A stretch of DNA of 64,000 nt, from positions 18,160 to 82,159 of the forward strand of contig JAWVFQ010000034.1 of the NCBI GenBank assembly GCA_033856025.1, in the 5' to 3' direction. The first letter of the stretch is position 1. Each line of letters starts with the position of its first letter. Source of the stretch: AC-38 sp033856025 (GTDB lineage Bacteria > Actinomycetota > Thermoleophilia > Solirubrobacterales > Solirubrobacteraceae). Below, in pieces: positions 50,820-57,666 of the stretch. A model generated the notes under the pieces. It made no database searches and had not been told where the DNA came from. It saw nothing but the letters and a program-made list of their open reading frames with translations. Position numbers and translations under genes: made by a program.

Positions 50820-50976
50820 CCTGCCTACGGGGTGAGCTGACGGGCTCGCGCGCACACCTCCGAAGAGGCGCGGGCGCTACGACTCACACGTCGAGTCGAT
50901 TCGCCCCGGCGGACCTGACGGCCCGCAGTGGGTCCCCCGCCCGGCACCCCGCTGAGGGGCACCGGCTCGGCTGGAG
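50820..50976 (-). ncRNA. c-di-AMP riboswitch (ydaO-yuaA type), minus strand
   Basis: Read on the minus strand, the rlpA leader has the same blocks as the 32.4 kb element: GCCGAGCC, GGGCGGGGGACCCA, GGGGCGAATCG, GTCGTAGCGC and finally GAGCCCGTCAGCTCACCCCG followed by TAGGC. A perfect TATACT box (50988-50983) sets the transcript start near 50976. The aptamer ends about 15 nt before the rlpA ATG, so switching could act on translation or termination. Ends are estimated. Confidence 0.87.
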
Positions 50977-50982
50977 CGCGGG

Positions 50983-50988
50983 AGTATA
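50983..50988 (-). promoter_or_regulatory. -10 box of the rlpA riboswitch transcript
   Basis: TATACT on the minus strand, a perfect match to a strong actinobacterial -10 box. It lies just upstream of the c-di-AMP aptamer, in the gap after the preceding minus-strand gene. Confidence 0.6.
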
Positions 50989-50991
50989 GGG

Positions 50992-51342
50992 CTAGGGCCG
51001 CGGGATGCGCCGCACGGCGCCGCGCAGCGCCTTGGTGCCCAGCGTCAGGCCGATCTGGGCCAGTTCGCCGGCCGCCTGGAGGGCCGTGCCCACCAGCTCG
51101 GCGCCCTCGGGCGCCTTCGCGGGCGGATCGCCCGGCGTGGAGGCGGCGGCGTCGGTGGCCGCGGACGGCCGCACGCCACGAGGCTTGGCGGCCCGCCCGG
51201 GCTGGGCGCTGGCCGCCCGGCGCTTGGGCGCCGGCCTGGCCGCGACCGGGCGCTTGGCGTCGCGCCGCGCGCTGCGGCGCTGGGGCCGCCGGGCGGGCAG
51301 GCTGCGCAGGACCTCTCCCGTAGGCTCATCTCGGTCGCTCAT
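50992..51342 (-). CDS. Small basic hypothetical protein
   Basis: A 116-residue protein. Residues ~15-60 are strongly basic (RRPQRRSARRDAKRPVAARP) and probably disordered; the C-terminal ~40 residues form an amphipathic helix (AELVGTALQAAGELAQIGLT). It may bind nucleic acid or the ribosome. ATG 51342 is preferred because TAGTGT lies 7 nt upstream. It is divergent from the sigma factor gene. Not recognised. Confidence 0.6.
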   Translation of the reverse strand: MSDRDEPTGEVLRSLPARRPQRRSARRDAKRPVAARPAPKRRAASAQPGRAAKPRGVRPSAATDAAASTPGDPPAKAPEGAELVGTALQAAGELAQIGLTLGTKALRGAVRRIPRP

Positions 51343-51349
51343 GCCGCCG

Positions 51350-51355
51350 ACACTA
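51350..51355 (-). promoter_or_regulatory. -10 box of a putative leaderless promoter (basic protein)
   Basis: TAGTGT on the minus strand, 7 nt before ATG 51342, with no ribosome binding site. Confidence 0.5.
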
Positions 51356-51475
51356 TGGCGCAAACTCTCAGCCAGGTGCCCGCAACTTGAAACCATGTGC
51401 GACGTTCCACGTAGGAAGATAGGCGCCACCCATCCGGGCCGGTCGGCATTTCCACGCCAGATGCGCGGTCGCCGA

Positions 51476-51504
51476 TTGACTTCAAAAAATGAAGTGCCTA
51501 AGAT
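51476..51504 (+). promoter_or_regulatory. Sigma factor gene promoter with an embedded operator
   Basis: TTGACT (51476-51481) and TAAGAT (51499-51504) are separated by exactly 17 bp, the best sigma-70 type promoter in the window. The spacer contains a palindrome, ACTTCA-AAAAA-TGAAGT (51479-51495), which overlaps the -35 box and ends 3 nt before the -10 box. The same half-sites and spacing recur upstream of hxlR at 54722-54738. A repressor bound here would block the polymerase. Confidence 0.8.
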
Positions 51505-51513
51505 GGAGAACGT

Positions 51514-51558
51514 ATGTTTGAGTGGGGCGGACTGGCTTCAGCCGCCACCTCTCATTGA
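51514..51558 (+). CDS. Possible 14-residue leader peptide of the sigma factor mRNA
   Basis: ATG at 51514 opens a short frame, MFEWGGLASAATSH, ending in TGA at 51556-51558. The ATG is 9 nt after the -10 box, so it would be at or next to the 5' end of the transcript. The frame contains a small hairpin (GGCTTCAGCC) and ends ~50 nt before the sigma factor start. There is no direct evidence of translation. Confidence 0.25.
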   Translation: MFEWGGLASAATSH

Positions 51559-51610
51559 GCCCAGCGAGGAGCGCGTTTACCTGCGCCCTGGCTTGAGAAA
51601 CGGATAAGGA

Positions 51611-52714
51611 ATGTCTGTAGCGGAACTGCAAGAACTCGAAGAAGTCAAGGGTCTCATCGTCAGGGGCCAGCAGCTCGGGGTCCTGACCCACGCCGAGGTG
51701 GACTCCGCCGTGGCGGAGCTCGACGTGGACGAGGGCGACGTCGAGGAGCTCAAGGGCTGGCTCGAGCGCTCCGAGATCGAGCTGGTCGACGAGGTCGATC
51801 CGGCGCTCGCCGCCGCGAACGAGGTGGAGCGCGCGCCCGACAAGCGCGGCCGCCGTCGCGCGAAGACTCCGCTCGACCTCAAGCCGGACATGACCACCGA
51901 CTCCCTTCAGCTCTTCCTGAAGGACATCGGCAAGGTTCGGCTGCTGACGGCGCAGGAGGAGGTCGACCTGGCCAAGCGCATCGAGCGCGGCGACCTCGAC
52001 GCCAAGCAGAAGATGGTCGAGTCCAACCTGCGGCTCGTCGTCTCGATCGCCAAGAACTACCGCAACCAGGGCCTGCCCTTCCTCGATCTGATCCAGGAGG
52101 GGACGCTGGGCCTGGTCCGCGCCGCGGAGAAGTTCGACTACCGCAAGGGCTTCAAGTTCTCCACGTACGCGACCTGGTGGATCCGCCAGGCCATCGCGCG
52201 CGCCCTGGCCGACAAGGCGCGGACCATCCGCATCCCGGTCCACGTCGTCGAGAAGCTCAACAAGATCGGCCGCGCCGAGCGCAAGCTGGTCACAGAGCTC
52301 GGCCGCGAGCCCACCGCCGAGGAGATCGCCGACGTCACGGGCATCGAGCCCGAGGAGGTCGACTCGATCAAGCGCTCCGCACAGGCCCCGGTCTCGCTGG
52401 AGAAGCCGGTCGGCGACGAGGAGGAGTCCGAGTTCGGCCAGTTCATCGCCGACGAGCGGGCCGAGTCGCCCTACGAGCGGGCGGCCGAGATCCTCACCAA
52501 GGAAGCGCTGCGCGAGGCGCTGGAGAACCTCTCCTACCGCGAGCGCCGCGTCCTGGAGCTGCGCTACGGCCTGGGCGGGGAGCACCCCCGCACGCTGGAC
52601 GAGGTCGGCCGGACGTTCAACGTCACGCGCGAGCGCATCCGCCAGATCGAGAACCAGTCGCTCAAGAAGCTCCAGTCGCTGGCCGAAGCGCAGAAGCTGC
52701 GCGACGTCGCCTAG
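51611..52714 (+). CDS. sigA: RNA polymerase primary sigma factor (SigA/RpoD)
   Basis: The housekeeping sigma factor, 367 residues. A short region 1.1-like acidic N-terminus is followed by region 1.2 (DSLQLFLKDIGKVRLLTAQE), regions 2.1-2.4 (NLRLVVSIAKNYRNQGLPFL, DLIQEGTLGLVRAAEKFDYR, FSTYATWWIRQAIARALAD), region 3 (RIPVHVVEKLNKI) and region 4 (LSYRERRVLELRYGLGGEHP and VTRERIRQIENQSLKKLQS). It lacks the long spacer of proteobacterial RpoD. Transcription starts ~100 nt upstream at a strong promoter that carries an HxlR-like operator. AAGGA abuts the ATG. A hairpin follows the gene. Confidence 0.96.
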   Translation: MSVAELQELEEVKGLIVRGQQLGVLTHAEVDSAVAELDVDEGDVEELKGWLERSEIELVDEVDPALAAANEVERAPDKRGRRRAKTPLDLKPDMTTDSLQLFLKDIGKVRLLTAQEEVDLAKRIERGDLDAKQKMVESNLRLVVSIAKNYRNQGLPFLDLIQEGTLGLVRAAEKFDYRKGFKFSTYATWWIRQAIARALADKARTIRIPVHVVEKLNKIGRAERKLVTELGREPTAEEIADVTGIEPEEVDSIKRSAQAPVSLEKPVGDEEESEFGQFIADERAESPYERAAEILTKEALREALENLSYRERRVLELRYGLGGEHPRTLDEVGRTFNVTRERIRQIENQSLKKLQSLAEAQKLRDVA

Positions 52715-52740
52715 CGTCCATCGTTCGTCCAGGGGCTAAG

Positions 52741-52764
52741 GCATCGGCGCGCCCGCGCCGATGC
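52741..52764 (+). terminator. Hairpin after the sigma factor gene
   Basis: A perfect 10-bp stem, GCATCGGCGC / GCGCCGATGC, around GCCC, starts 26 nt after the sigA stop and ends 10 nt before the pilT ATG. It has no U tract. It probably limits read-through into pilT or shapes the pilT leader. Confidence 0.55.
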
Positions 52765-52774
52765 ACCCCCTGCG

Positions 52775-53935
52775 ATGTTCGACGTCGACGAGTGCCTGCG
52801 CCACCTCATCCAGATCGAGGGGTCCGACCTGCACCTCAAGGTCCCGCTGCCCCCGCACGTCCGCGTGCACGGCCGGCTGGCGGCGATCGAGGGCATGGAG
52901 GGCCTCAAGCCCGATGACACGAACGCGGCGCTGCGCAAGCTCCTCACGGACGCCGAGCGCTTCGACGAGTTCGACCGCGAGGGCGAGGTCGACTTCGCCT
53001 ACGCGATCCCCGGGCTCGCGCGCTTCCGTGTGAACGCCTTTCGCCAGCGCGGCTCGATCTCGCTGGTCTGCCGCGCCATCCCCTTCTCGATCCGCTCGGT
53101 GGCCGACCTCAACCTCCCGCCGGTGATCTCCGAGCTGGCCGAGGAGGAGCGGGGCATCATCCTGCTCACCGGCACCACCGGCTCCGGCAAGTCGACGACG
53201 CTGGCGGCGATCGTCGACCACATCAACCAGAACATGAACCGCCACATCGTCACGATCGAGGACCCGATCGAGTACCTCCACCGTGACCGCAAGTCGATCA
53301 TCAACCAGCGCGAGGTCGGCTTCGACACCACCTCCTTCAAGCGCGCGCTGCGCCGCGTCCTACGCCAGGACCCCGACGTCATCCTGGTCGGCGAGATGCG
53401 CGACGAGGAGACCGTCCACACGGCGCTCTCCGCCGCCGAGACCGGGCACCTCGTGCTCTCCACCGTCCATACGGTCGACGCCACGGAGTCCATCAACCGC
53501 CTGCTCGACTTCTTCCCGCCCCACCAGCACCAGCAGGCGCGGGCCATGATCGCCGGGACGCTGAAGGGCGTCGTCTCCCAGCGGCTCGTCCCCACGGTGG
53601 ACGGCCGGGGGCGCGTGGCGGTCTGCGAGATCCTGCGCATGACCGGCCGGGTGCGCGACATGATCAAGGACCCGGCGCAGACCAACCGCCTCCACGAGGT
53701 CATCGAGGAGGGCGAGTACTACGGGATGCAGACGTTCGACCAGGCGCTGCTGGGCCACGTGCAGGCCGGGCGCATCTCGATGGAGGTGGCCCTGCGCACC
53801 GCGACGCACCCGCACGACTTCAAGCTCCTCGTCGCCTCCGACGGGCGCCGGGGCACCTCGATGGACGACCTCACGGACGCCAACGCGCGCGCCGCCGGGG
53901 TCAACGGGAACGGCTCGGCCGTCCCGGCCGTCTAG
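52775..53935 (+). CDS. pilT: PilT-like type IV pilus retraction ATPase
   Basis: A 386-residue hexameric secretion-superfamily ATPase. The N-terminal PAS-like domain starts MFDVDECLRHLIQIEGSDLH. Walker A is LLTGTTGSGKSTTLAAIVDH near residue 135. The Asp box is VTIEDPIEYLH, Walker B VILVGEMRDEETVHTALSAA, and the His box GHLVLSTVHTVDA. A PilT-typical C-terminal region (YGMQTFDQALLGHVQAGRIS) follows, then a ~40-residue tail. It would drive pilus retraction or twitching, but no pilin or other pilus genes are in the window. Confidence 0.92.
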   Translation: MFDVDECLRHLIQIEGSDLHLKVPLPPHVRVHGRLAAIEGMEGLKPDDTNAALRKLLTDAERFDEFDREGEVDFAYAIPGLARFRVNAFRQRGSISLVCRAIPFSIRSVADLNLPPVISELAEEERGIILLTGTTGSGKSTTLAAIVDHINQNMNRHIVTIEDPIEYLHRDRKSIINQREVGFDTTSFKRALRRVLRQDPDVILVGEMRDEETVHTALSAAETGHLVLSTVHTVDATESINRLLDFFPPHQHQQARAMIAGTLKGVVSQRLVPTVDGRGRVAVCEILRMTGRVRDMIKDPAQTNRLHEVIEEGEYYGMQTFDQALLGHVQAGRISMEVALRTATHPHDFKLLVASDGRRGTSMDDLTDANARAAGVNGNGSAVPAV

Positions 53936-53973
53936 ATTCTGCGGACCCCTTCCCCCGTACGAGAGGAACGTCC

Positions 53974-54693
53974 GTGCAGACGACCCTGGGCCAGTTCAAC
54001 GAGGTCGAGTCGCAGAACCCGTTCAACCTGCAGAACTCCAAGCTGCTCAAGGTCGAGCTCAACCAGGTCACCATCCAGGCCAAGCTCGGATCGATGGTCG
54101 CCTACCAGGGCGACGTGAGCTTCGAGCACGCCGGCTCGGGCGGAATGGGGCGGATGCTCAAGAAGGCCATGACCGGCGAGGGACAGTCGCTGATGAAGAT
54201 CACCGGGCAGGGCGAGGTGTTCCTGGCCGACCAGGCCCAGGACATCCACCTGATCTACCTGGAGGACGACTTCGTCACCGTCAACGGGCCCAACCTGCTG
54301 GCCTTCGACAGCGGGATCGACTGGGACATCAAGAAGGTCCAGGGCGCCAGCGGGATGATGGGCGCGGGCCTGTTCAACACGGAGTTGAAGGGGACGGGCT
54401 GGGTGGCGATCCTGTCCGACGGGCCTCCGGTGCTGCTCAACGTGGCGACCGCGCCGACGTTCGCCGACGCGCAGGCCGCGATCACCTGGTCCTCGGGGGT
54501 CACGACGTCGATCAAGACGGACGTGAACCTCAAGACGCTGGTCGGCCGCGGCTCGGGGGAGTCCATCCAGATGGCCTTCGCCGGCCAGGGCTGGGTGCTC
54601 GTGCAGCCGTCCGAGGGCCAGATCGCCGCGGTCGCGTCCGGCGGCGGCGGCGGCGCGGTGGCCGGCGGCCTCGGCAAGATGCTCGGCGGCTGA
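53974..54693 (+). CDS. AIM24 family protein
   Basis: A 239-residue protein of the AIM24 (TRAP-like) fold: LLKVELNQVTIQAKLGSMVA, YQGDVSFEHAGSG, MKITGQGEVFLADQAQDIHL and LNLKTLVGRGSGES-type segments, with a Gly-rich C-terminus (GGGGGAVAGGLGKMLGG). The bacterial role is unknown. No signal peptide is seen. GAGAGGAACG at 53961-53970 precedes the GTG at 53974. It follows pilT by 38 nt on the same strand. Confidence 0.85.
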   Translation: MQTTLGQFNEVESQNPFNLQNSKLLKVELNQVTIQAKLGSMVAYQGDVSFEHAGSGGMGRMLKKAMTGEGQSLMKITGQGEVFLADQAQDIHLIYLEDDFVTVNGPNLLAFDSGIDWDIKKVQGASGMMGAGLFNTELKGTGWVAILSDGPPVLLNVATAPTFADAQAAITWSSGVTTSIKTDVNLKTLVGRGSGESIQMAFAGQGWVLVQPSEGQIAAVASGGGGGAVAGGLGKMLGG

Positions 54694-54721
54694 CCCGCCG
54701 GCCGCTGACGGGCCTTCGCAC

Positions 54722-54738
54722 ACTTCATTTCCTGAAGT
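54722..54738. promoter_or_regulatory. Putative HxlR operator upstream of hxlR
   Basis: A 17-bp palindrome, ACTTCA-TTTCC-TGAAGT, 21 nt upstream of the hxlR start. TACCCT (54746-54751) is the likely -10 box, 8 nt before GTG 54760, so the palindrome covers the -35/spacer area. The same half-sites with the same 5-bp spacing occur in the sigma factor promoter at 51479-51495. Confidence 0.65.
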
Positions 54739-54759
54739 CTTGCGCTACCCTTTGGGGAA

Positions 54760-55125
54760 GTGACGGACCGCAACGCCAACTGTCCCGTCTGCCGTACCGC
54801 GGAGGTCGTCTGCTCGAAGTGGACGATGCTGGTGATCCGCGACCTGGCCGAGGGCCGGTCTCGCTTCTGCGAGCTCGAGCGCTCCCTGGCGGGCATCTCG
54901 CCCCGCACCCTCTCCCTGCGCCTGCGCGCGCTGGAGGAGGAGGGGATCGTCGAGCGGCGCACGTACCCCGAGGTCCCGCCGCGGGTCGAGTACGCGCTGA
55001 CCGAGAAGGGCGAGGCCCTGGCCCCGCTCATCGAGGACATGCGCCACTACGGCATGAACTGGCTCAACGCCGACGGCTGCGCCGCGGACTCCGCGGCCGA
55101 GCCGGCCGGCGCCGTCGCCGCTTAG
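54760..55125 (+). CDS. HxlR-family (DUF24) winged-helix transcription regulator
   Basis: A 121-residue regulator. The winged helix reads EVVCSKWTMLVIRDLAEGRS, FCELERSLAGISPRTLSLRL and LEEEGIVERRTYPEVPPRVE, with YALTEKGEALAPLI at the end. Cysteines at positions 8, 11 and 18 (NANCPVCRTAEVVC) are placed like the redox-sensing cysteine of YodB/HypR/QorR-type members, so an electrophile or oxidation signal is plausible. A matching palindrome upstream suggests autoregulation. The stop overlaps that of the convergent hydrolase in TTAG. Confidence 0.92.
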   Translation: MTDRNANCPVCRTAEVVCSKWTMLVIRDLAEGRSRFCELERSLAGISPRTLSLRLRALEEEGIVERRTYPEVPPRVEYALTEKGEALAPLIEDMRHYGMNWLNADGCAADSAAEPAGAVAA

Positions 55126-55985
55126 TCTCGGAGCACCTCCGCCGCCACCCGGTCCGGCGCCTCCAGCGAGGGCCAGTGCGACACGTCGTCCAGCGCGGCG
55201 AACGGGGCGTCGGGGAGCCTTTCGCGGATCCGCCGCGCCATGTGCGCGCCGGAGACCGGGTCCAGCATCCCCCACACGAAGGCGACGGGGACGTCGGTCG
55301 TCTCCAGCGCGGTCACCCAGCGCTTCTCGTGCCGGCGGCGGTCGCTGATGTAGTGGATCAGCAGGTGGAGGATCCGGTGCCCGTCGTCGTGCGCGAGCGC
55401 CCGCCACATCTGCTCGCCGACAATCTCCGGCGCCGGTCCCGTCGCGAGCGTGGGCCGCAGGGCGGCGGTCAGCGTCTCCTGGTTCAGGGCGGCGGCGACC
55501 CGCGGCCCCTGCTCGGGGTCCAGCAGCGCGGTCTGGACCGGCTCGGGACGGTGCAGGTCCGGATACAGCCCGCCGTTGAGCAGGTGCACGCCCTCGACGG
55601 TCACGCGCAAGGCGCCGTCGGCCCGGCGGGCCAGGAGCTCCTGCGTCACCGTCGCCGCGTAGTCGTGGGCGAGCACGCGGGTCGAGTCCACGCCCTCGTG
55701 CTCCCACAGCGCCTCCACGAGGTCGGCCTGCTCGTGGATCGAGTAGTCGTGCTCGGCGGGCTTGTCCGAGGCGCCGAACCCGAGGAAGTCGGGGAGCAGC
55801 AGCGCGTGGCGCTCCGCGAGCGCCGGTGCCACGCCGGCCCAGTCGTGCGAGGAGCTGGGGAAGCCGTGGAGCACCGTCATGACCGATCCGGATCCCATCC
55901 GGCGCACGAACACGTCCCGCTCGGCGCCGCCGACCGGCAGTCCCACGCGTTCGCCGTCCTCCCACCACCGCTCGACGTCGACCAC
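55122..55985 (-). CDS. Alpha/beta hydrolase with Asp nucleophile (epoxide hydrolase/haloalkane dehalogenase-like)
   Basis: A 287-residue hydrolase. The oxyanion motif is VLHGFPSSSHDWAG and the nucleophile elbow VLAHDYAATVTQELL, where an Asp replaces the usual Ser. LLPDFLGFGASDKP and, near the C-terminus, FVWGMLDPVSG and DVSHWPSLEAPDRVA (His) complete the fold. An Asp elbow indicates an epoxide hydrolase or haloalkane dehalogenase type of chemistry. No signal peptide. It is convergent with hxlR, whose ligand could be its substrate; that is speculation. Confidence 0.85.
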   Translation of the reverse strand: MVDVERWWEDGERVGLPVGGAERDVFVRRMGSGSVMTVLHGFPSSSHDWAGVAPALAERHALLLPDFLGFGASDKPAEHDYSIHEQADLVEALWEHEGVDSTRVLAHDYAATVTQELLARRADGALRVTVEGVHLLNGGLYPDLHRPEPVQTALLDPEQGPRVAAALNQETLTAALRPTLATGPAPEIVGEQMWRALAHDDGHRILHLLIHYISDRRRHEKRWVTALETTDVPVAFVWGMLDPVSGAHMARRIRERLPDAPFAALDDVSHWPSLEAPDRVAAEVLRD

Positions 55986-56038
55986 GCGGCCAGCCTCTCA
56001 CAGGGAGGAGCGGGCGGGGGCGCGCCGAAGGTGCCGTC

Positions 56039-57571
56039 ATGCGCAACCGGACGCTGCATCAGTCGCTCCGCGACTTCGCCGAGCAGGCCGCCTTCCAGCT
56101 GGAGGCCGATGCCTCGGGTGGGGCCGAGATCCCCTTCGAGGTCGTGGAATCGCCGGGCGCCCGGGCGCCGCTGTACTGCTACCGGCCCCTGACCGGCCAG
56201 TTCATCCGCGAGCGGCTCGGGGTGCTGGGGCGGCTGCCCACGTACGGGCCGGCCAAGCACGCGATCGAGTCGCTGGGCGGCGTGGACGCCTACCTGCGGG
56301 TGCGCGGCGAGCCCCGGGTGCCCGAGCAGTCGGGCGAGCGGGCCGACGCGGCGCTGCGCTCCTTCCTCTCCACCCTGTACGCCGAGGTCACCGAGTTCGA
56401 GTTCTCGGCCGAGCGCTTCTCGCGCGCCTACGCCGAGCTCGAGGCGGCCGTGTACGAGACCCGCGCGCTGAGCGCGGTGATCGCGCCGCTGCACGGGCTC
56501 GAGCTGGTCTCCGAGGACGTCCCGATCGTCGAGGGCCTGTCGCTGGTGCGCGCCGACACGGTCGAGGGCGCGCCCGCCGAGGCGGTGTGGGGCCGGCCGG
56601 TCCCGGGCCCCGGCGACGCGCCGAACGCCGTGGTCATGCTCTCCGTGGAGGGCGCGCCGGGCGACGGGCCGCCGCTGGCCGAGGCCCGCGCCCGCTTCGC
56701 GGCGCTGCTCACGGCCCTGCGCCTGGTGGACGCCGCCGGGTTCGCGCTGGGCTCCTCGGCCTGGGCGCGGACCGACGCCGGCCCGTGGCAGCTGGTCTCG
56801 CTGGCCACGGGTGGCGGCGTGCCCGCCGGCCCGCCCTATCGAGTCGAGCCCGACGAGGAGGACGAGCTGCGCGGGTTCTGCAACCTCGTGGCCCGGCGGG
56901 CCGAGGGCGCGCGGGGCGAAGTGGCGTTCGCGTTGCGGCGCTTCGAGATGGCCTGCGAGCGGACCGACCCCTTCGACGCGCTGACCGACCACCTGCTGGC
57001 GCTGCGCTCGCTGCTGGAGCCGGAGGGCCCCGCGAGCGGGCGCCTGGCCCAGCGGCTGGCCGCCATCTGCGCGATGCCCGAGCAGCGCGCGGCGCTGGCC
57101 GAGCGCGCTGCCCACGCGATCTCGCTGGAGCGCGGAATCGTCGCCGGCCTCGCGCCGGCCGCGCCCGACGCCGAGGCGCTCGTCGCCGATACCGCCCACC
57201 ACCTCCGCGCCCTCCTGAGAGACGTCCTCTGCGGCCACCTCTCCGAGGACCTCGTCACGGTGGCCGACGACCTGCTCGCCGAAGCGCTCGATGGCCCACA
57301 TGAAGCCAATCCGTCACAAACCGGGGCCGACTCCCCGCCAACGAACGCCAATCCGTACCCGGAGCCGGGCGAATCCGAGCCGGAGACGGCGGATTTCGAG
57401 CCGCAGATCGTCGCGGAAGACGCGCGGCGGGCGGGCGAAACGGCCGAATCGGAGCCGGACGTGGCGGACTCTGAGCCGCAGACCTCGTTCTTCGACGTGG
57501 AGATGCCGGGCGCCGAGTGGGCCTTCCCCGGTGACGACGACACGTCCGAGCGCGAGCGCGTCTTCTTCTAG
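56039..57571 (+). CDS. Large hypothetical protein, possibly with an ApeA-like HEPN domain
   Basis: A 510-residue protein without signal or membrane segments. Residues ~1-280 are not recognised (YCYRPLTGQFIRERLGVLGR, FEFSAERFSRAYAELEAAV). Residues ~300-420 resemble HEPN domains of the ApeA type: LRRFEMACERTDPFDALTDH and LLALRSLLEPEGP. The Rx4-6H ribonuclease signature is not obvious. The last ~90 residues are acidic and contain two related units (ESEPETADFEPQ, ESEPDVADSEPQ). GAAGGTG precedes the ATG. Function unknown. Confidence 0.65.
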   Translation: MRNRTLHQSLRDFAEQAAFQLEADASGGAEIPFEVVESPGARAPLYCYRPLTGQFIRERLGVLGRLPTYGPAKHAIESLGGVDAYLRVRGEPRVPEQSGERADAALRSFLSTLYAEVTEFEFSAERFSRAYAELEAAVYETRALSAVIAPLHGLELVSEDVPIVEGLSLVRADTVEGAPAEAVWGRPVPGPGDAPNAVVMLSVEGAPGDGPPLAEARARFAALLTALRLVDAAGFALGSSAWARTDAGPWQLVSLATGGGVPAGPPYRVEPDEEDELRGFCNLVARRAEGARGEVAFALRRFEMACERTDPFDALTDHLLALRSLLEPEGPASGRLAQRLAAICAMPEQRAALAERAAHAISLERGIVAGLAPAAPDAEALVADTAHHLRALLRDVLCGHLSEDLVTVADDLLAEALDGPHEANPSQTGADSPPTNANPYPEPGESEPETADFEPQIVAEDARRAGETAESEPDVADSEPQTSFFDVEMPGAEWAFPGDDDTSERERVFF

Positions 57572-57596
57572 CCGCCGGGCCGGCCCACAGCGGGCC

Positions 57597-57626
57597 TTGA
57601 CCCCGATACTCCATATCACGTAGTGT
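57597..57626 (+). promoter_or_regulatory. Putative promoter of the Cys-repeat protein gene
   Basis: TTGACC (57597-57602), an 18-bp spacer, and TAGTGT (57621-57626). The spacer is AT-rich relative to its surroundings. The start ATG 57667 lies about 34 nt after the expected transcription start. Confidence 0.5.
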
Positions 57627-57666
57627 CGAAGTGGCGGGAGCGCCAGCGGATTCACGTCCGCCGCGC

